DNA of 64,000 bases, taken from NCBI GenBank assembly GCA_030247885.1, contig JAPDRO010000009.1, forward strand, positions 496,001-560,000. The letters are read 5' to 3'. A model generated the notes under the pieces. The model ran no database searches. It saw only the letters and a list, made by a program, of their open reading frames with translations, and had not been told where the DNA came from. The translations under genes were made by a program, and so were the position numbers. Shown here piece by piece: positions 60,420-64,000 of the stretch (position 1 is the first letter of the stretch; the number at the start of each line of letters is the position of its first letter). Source of the DNA: Taxawa tesnikishii (nom. ined.) (lineage: Eukaryota; Ascomycota; Dothideomycetes; Dothideales).

Positions 60420-61064
60420 ATGTTCACACTTATATCGGCGACGCCATCTCCCTACGCGCGCAAAGTCCGTATCGCGCTCGCAGAGAAGGGTATCCCCTTC
60501 AAGCTCCAAACCGAAGTGCCATGGGACAGCACGACACAAACACCGCAATACAACCCTTTGGAGAAACTTCCTGTTCTGATCCTCGAAGACGGCAAAGGCG
60601 CTGTCTACGAATCGCATTACATTCTCGAATGGTTAGAAGCTAAATACCCGGAGACGTCAATGCTTCCGACAGACGTCGATGATAGACTGTTCGCCAAACA
60701 AGTCGAAGTGGTCACGGATGGGATCTGCGACGCCCTTGTGCTGGCTTTCTTCGAGAAACAGCGGAAGCCGGAGATGCAGTCGGGCCCTTGGAGGGACAGG
60801 CAGATGCGTAAGGTGGATGGAGGGTTACGAGCCCTGGCCACTTGGGCGGAGCAGAAGCGAGGCACCTTTCTCGTGGAAGACGAGTTCGGGTTGGCAGATA
60901 TCGCTGCGGGGAGCGTGTTGGGTTATCTGAGCGTCAGATGGCCGGAGCATGGTTGGAAAAGCCAATATCCGGCCTTGAAGAAGTACTGGGAGATGCTGGA
61001 GGAACGGCAGAGTTTCAGAGACACCGTTCCTAGCCCGCAGACTATGAAGGACCAAATTGTATGA
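60420..61064 (+). CDS. Glutathione S-transferase
   Basis: Single exon, 214 residues. The thioredoxin-like half begins MFTLISATPSPYARKVRIAL with a Ser/Pro/Tyr active-site start. NPLEKLPVLILEDGK follows with the cis-Pro of the glutathione site, then YESHYILEWLEAKYP. The helical half includes QRKPEMQSGPW, a GLRALATWAEQKRG stretch, and FGLADIAAGSVLGYLSVRW, the conserved N-capping region. The size is normal for a cytosolic GST. The sequence most resembles the bacterial/fungal YibF-like group; it lacks the SSCS signature of the zeta class, so it is unlikely to be the maleylacetoacetate isomerase that would pair with homogentisate dioxygenase. It probably works in detoxification. Confidence 0.9.
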   Translation: MFTLISATPSPYARKVRIALAEKGIPFKLQTEVPWDSTTQTPQYNPLEKLPVLILEDGKGAVYESHYILEWLEAKYPETSMLPTDVDDRLFAKQVEVVTDGICDALVLAFFEKQRKPEMQSGPWRDRQMRKVDGGLRALATWAEQKRGTFLVEDEFGLADIAAGSVLGYLSVRWPEHGWKSQYPALKKYWEMLEERQSFRDTVPSPQTMKDQIV

Positions 61065-61342
61065 ACACTATGGTCTTGTCATGATATTCTATAATGTGTG
61101 TTGCGTTTCGTGCTCTTTGTTCGAAGTTTCGTCCGTGCACCAATAGCGCCGTTTCGGCTGCGGGTCTCCGCTTGTCGGAGTGAATAAGCTCGAGCTGACC
61201 CCAGCCTCGTCTATCACATGCTCCAGTCGTACCCCGACTCTACCTCCAACACTACTCAACTCCTTCATACAACACTTAATGAACTCCGAATAGCAGAGTG
61301 GCATACAGTCGATTGGAGCCTTCCCATCTCTTCTCTGCAACC

Positions 61343-62794
61343 ATGACAGCCAAGGCTGTTATCCCCTTCTTAGTGGGGATGATGCTGCTAACAGGCGTTT
61401 GCAACACGCTTCTCACTAAATACCAGGTTCGTTCGAGCATTCACAGCATGGCATGTTACTCCGACTAATCGACGAAAGGATATGCAATGCGTAGCCAACT
61501 GCGACTCCCTAGCCCTTCCAAACACAAGACGTTCGAGCAGCCGGTTATACAGACACTCCAGATGTTCATAGGCGAGACCGGCTGCTGGCTAGTCGTATTC
61601 GCAAGCTACCTCTACAACCGCTACGTCCAGAGATCTTCGCAAAAATGGTTGTCGCCTACCAGCCCCTGGACACGGAGGACCGACCGCATGAAAGCATCTT
61701 CGGAGGAGATCCCGAAAGAGAAATTCACGAGGACGAGGAACAGACACTGGATCCCACCAACATCGTTGCGAAGCCACTGGCCGCTCCTGACGTGGATGCC
61801 ACTTCAGAAGTCGAACGACTACCGCTTGAAGGCTGGAAGGTGCTTTTGTTGGCATTGCCTGCATGCTGCGATATTGCTGGAACGACGCTGATGAATGTTG
61901 GGCTGTTGTTCGTGGCAGCCAGTATCTACCAGATGACGAGAGGCGCACTTGTGCTGTTCGTCGGCCTCTTCAGCGTACTGTTCCTGAAGCGCCATCTCGG
62001 AGCCTGGAAATGGGCAAGCCTAATCATCGTAGTGGTCGGAGTCGGTGTTGTTGGCTTGGCTGGTGTTGTTGAGCAGAAGAAGCCCAGAGTCCCGGGCGAA
62101 GATGCTGGTAGCACTTACCTGGTCATGCAACTGGGGAAGCGCTTGGTTGAAGATGTCAAGATTGCGGCCCAGGAACATTCGGCTGCGCAGACTGTGGTGG
62201 GAGTCTTGCTCATCGCTGGTGCGCAGATTTTCACAGCGACCCAGTTCGTGCTGGAAGAGAGCATTATGGAACGATATGCCCTGGATCCTCTGAAGGTCGT
62301 GGGGTGGGAAGGGTTGTTCGGTTTCATCGTCACTCTGATTGGAATGGGTATACTCCATGCAGCCGTTGGTCGGACGGAGGCTGGAAGAGGCGGCTATTTC
62401 GATGCCAGGGAAGGCTTCGGCGAAGTCTTTCACCACCGGGCCATTGCCGTCAGTAGTGTGTTGATCATGATCTCAATCGGGTAAGGCTCTCAATCGGGAT
62501 GTTGCCAGACGTGCAAGCTAACTCGCTTCCAGGGGCTTCAACTTCTTCGGACTCTCTGTAACTCGCTCGATTTCGGCAACGGCTCGCAGCACAATCGACA
62601 CCTGCCGCACGCTTTTTATCTGGCTCGTCAGTCTAGGTCTGGGCTGGGAGAACTTCAAGTGGCTTCAAGTTCTTGGCTTTGCACTGTTGGTCTATGGAAC
62701 CGGAGTATTCAACGAGATCATTAGACCTCCTACGATGGGCTTCTTGCGAAGCAAGATCCGGAGAGAAGAAACACAGCATGAAGCGAGCGATTGA
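61343..62794 (+). CDS. SLC35F6-like solute carrier (EamA superfamily)
   Basis: Ten-helix membrane protein related to nucleotide-sugar and drug/metabolite transporters. Exons 61343-61426, 61479-62480 and 62533-62794; with two restored bases 1350 nt, or 449 residues. The start FLVGMMLLTGVCNTLLTKYQD and FEQPVIQTLQMFIGETGCWLV match the family's N-terminal signature. Later helices are CCDIAGTTLMNVGLLFVAAS, QMTRGALVLFVGLFSVLFLK, WASLIIVVVGVGVVGLAGVV, TVVGVLLIAGAQIFTATQFV, GFIVTLIGMGILHAAVG and FNFFGLSVTRSISATARS. EKK-free acidic loops separate helix 2 from helix 3 (EDEEQTLDPTN). Breaks fall at a C3 run near 61507-61515 and A5 at 61641-61645. The transported substrate is unknown; the human orthologue is reported at lysosomal and mitochondrial membranes. 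Confidence 0.85.
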
Positions 62795-62949
62795 GCGTGT
62801 TGATTTTTCTTTGTCCGGCGTAAGATAGGATAGGATTGGATTTGCACCGCACGATTGGGCTCTTTACGTTGTATCTTTTTCGTCTTGGCATATGCTCTGA
62901 TTGTATGATTCCCGGTACTTGTAGTTCTCAATCGCTGTGCTGCCTCTGT

Positions 62950-63000
62950 ATGTGAATGTGAATGTGAATGTGAATATGAATATGAATAGGAACAGGAATA
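62950..63000. repeat. Short hexanucleotide repeat in the 3' flank
   Basis: Four or so TGTGAA units decaying into ATGAAT and GGAACA units, about 160 bp past the transporter stop codon. It looks like a 3' flank microsatellite. No gene was seen between 62795 and 63287. Confidence 0.7.
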
Positions 63001-63287
63001 GGCTCAACGGTTAGTATGCGTTCGTTATGCATATCTTACACGTAGTCCGTCGACGAAACGGCGGATGAAGCCGCTGGCAGTCTGGGGAAGCAACGACCTC
63101 GGAGACGCGACTCGACGCCGGATCGACAACTCGCGACCTGCCCGCCCTTCCTTTCTGATCTTCGTTCCATTGATAACCCGACAGACAGCGACACCACACA
63201 ACAGTCACGTACCAGTCCAGCTGGCCTGGCTCGAGAGAGCAGTATATACAGAACCGATCCCTACCGTAAGGAGCTCGAATCTACATC

Positions 63288-64000
63288 ATGGCTTCGGCGA
63301 GGACGCAGTCACCAGGCGCAGAGAACATGCCCACTGGTAAACCCATCATGCGAGCAATGAGTGAGGGCGTTCAGCGGCGCGCTCTGAGCGAACTCAACAC
63401 CAATGCAAAAGTTGCACCTACCCCCGACTCTCGCGGCGCGAAAAGTACCACCACTAGTCCGCTCAAGCGAAGGATAGGAAACGTCCTGGATGATGACAAG
63501 GGGCTGAAGTACCTGAAGAGGCGGAGAACCTCGCATACGCCTGTGATGGGGACAGTGCACCTGCACACGGCCGCGACACGTAAGCGCGACAATGTAGAGA
63601 AGGCCCAGGCCAACAAGGAGACGGCGCGGTTTCGACCACTTCCTCAGTCTACACGGAGTCGCGACAACAGGGTAGGTGGCAGAAGGCTCAGTGCAACTTG
63701 TTGGAGTTTGGCATCTGACAGAGATGCCAGTCCGCGGTACACGACCGCGAATCCACGGAGCCCGAAACCCAATCCGAGAGCGAAGAAAGTGGCAGCGGAT
63801 CGCAGAAATCCACTGCGACCAAAGCTTCCTTCTCGTCGTTAATCAACTACGATCCGTCCTCACAGCAAGCACTCGGGGGCATGCCACCTCCTCATCGGAC
63901 ACCAGCACGCGTGTCCACTCAAACACAAGCTCCGCAACCAGAATCCGACCTGTACATGGCCGTATCCTCAAAGGCCGAGATGCTACGCCTACGCCTTAAA
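63288..64000 (+). CDS. Whi5/Nrm1-type G1/S repressor, 3' partial
   Basis: N-terminal part of a fungal cell-cycle repressor that binds MBF/SBF transcription factors; the gene runs off the window. It starts at ATG 63288. The region MPTGKPIMRAMSEGVQRRALSELNTNAKVAP followed by TTSPLKRRIGNVLDDD is rich in Ser-Pro/Thr-Pro sites for cyclin-dependent kinase. Near the window end, SSKAEMLRLRLK begins the conserved Whi5/Nrm1 short domain. A putative intron starts with the GTAGGT donor at about 63672, and a second exon frame (ESTEPETQSESEESGSGSQK) leads into that domain. The exact junction, or a missing base before it, is unresolved because the two halves differ in frame. Assignment between Whi5 and Nrm1 forms is not possible here. 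Confidence 0.7.

Noticed and set aside
51545-61064. A tyrosine-catabolism cluster of homogentisate dioxygenase with the downstream GST
   Set aside because: The GST lacks the zeta-class SSCS signature, several unrelated genes lie between, and no fumarylacetoacetase is present.
62533-62536. A further missing G at the last intron of the transporter gene
   Set aside because: On counting, exon 2 ends with GG and exon 3 supplies G then GGC, so the junction is already in phase.

Overview
The window comes from the nuclear genome of a filamentous ascomycete (Pezizomycotina, most likely a Dothideomycete or close relative; the class is an inference). The reasons are a HEX1 Woronin-body gene ending in a peroxisomal SRL tripeptide, a class III-type chitin synthase, many introns of 47-65 bp with GTANGT donors, a fungal class I myosin with SH3 tail, a C2H2 plus fungal-specific-domain transcription factor, and GC-rich genes on both strands without operons. 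I saw no transposon, no virus-like element and no CRISPR array.

Layout. 1-10 kb: end of a family III CoA-transferase, a DUF218 protein, chitin synthase, the OST2/DAD1 subunit of oligosaccharyltransferase, and an ARO8-type aminotransferase. 10-17 kb: HEX1 with a long alternative N-terminus, then a sparse stretch with a small 2EXR-like protein and a short membrane protein with a lectin-like blade. 17-35 kb: a MARVEL protein, a GRAM-TBC-EF-hand Rab GAP, a HAD hydrolase, class I myosin, polo kinase, OPA3 and a 264-residue protein of unknown function. 35-46 kb: a 1604-residue disordered protein with a histone-fold-like segment and a repeated short motif, a phospholipase D-type protein, an intron-bearing tRNA-His and an F-box/LRR protein with a C-terminal CaaX box. 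47-64 kb: a DUF1772 membrane protein, a secreted CBM52 glycosidase-like protein, homogentisate dioxygenase, a polysaccharide deacetylase, a zinc-finger regulator, an EFM7-like methyltransferase back to back with a glutathione transferase, an SLC35F6-like transporter, and the start of a Whi5/Nrm1-type G1/S repressor.

Most of these are housekeeping or cell-biology genes (cell wall, secretion, endocytic actin, mitosis, septal pore) and they do not form an obvious pathway cluster. The strongest window-wide signal is technical. In about half of the protein genes the conserved reading frame breaks by one missing base, nearly always at a homopolymer of 4-6 bases, and adding one base to that run restores the family sequence and makes the spliced length divisible by three. 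All the cases are losses and none is a gain, so I read them as base-calling or assembly errors rather than pseudogenes. Product calls below assume the conserved frame continues.
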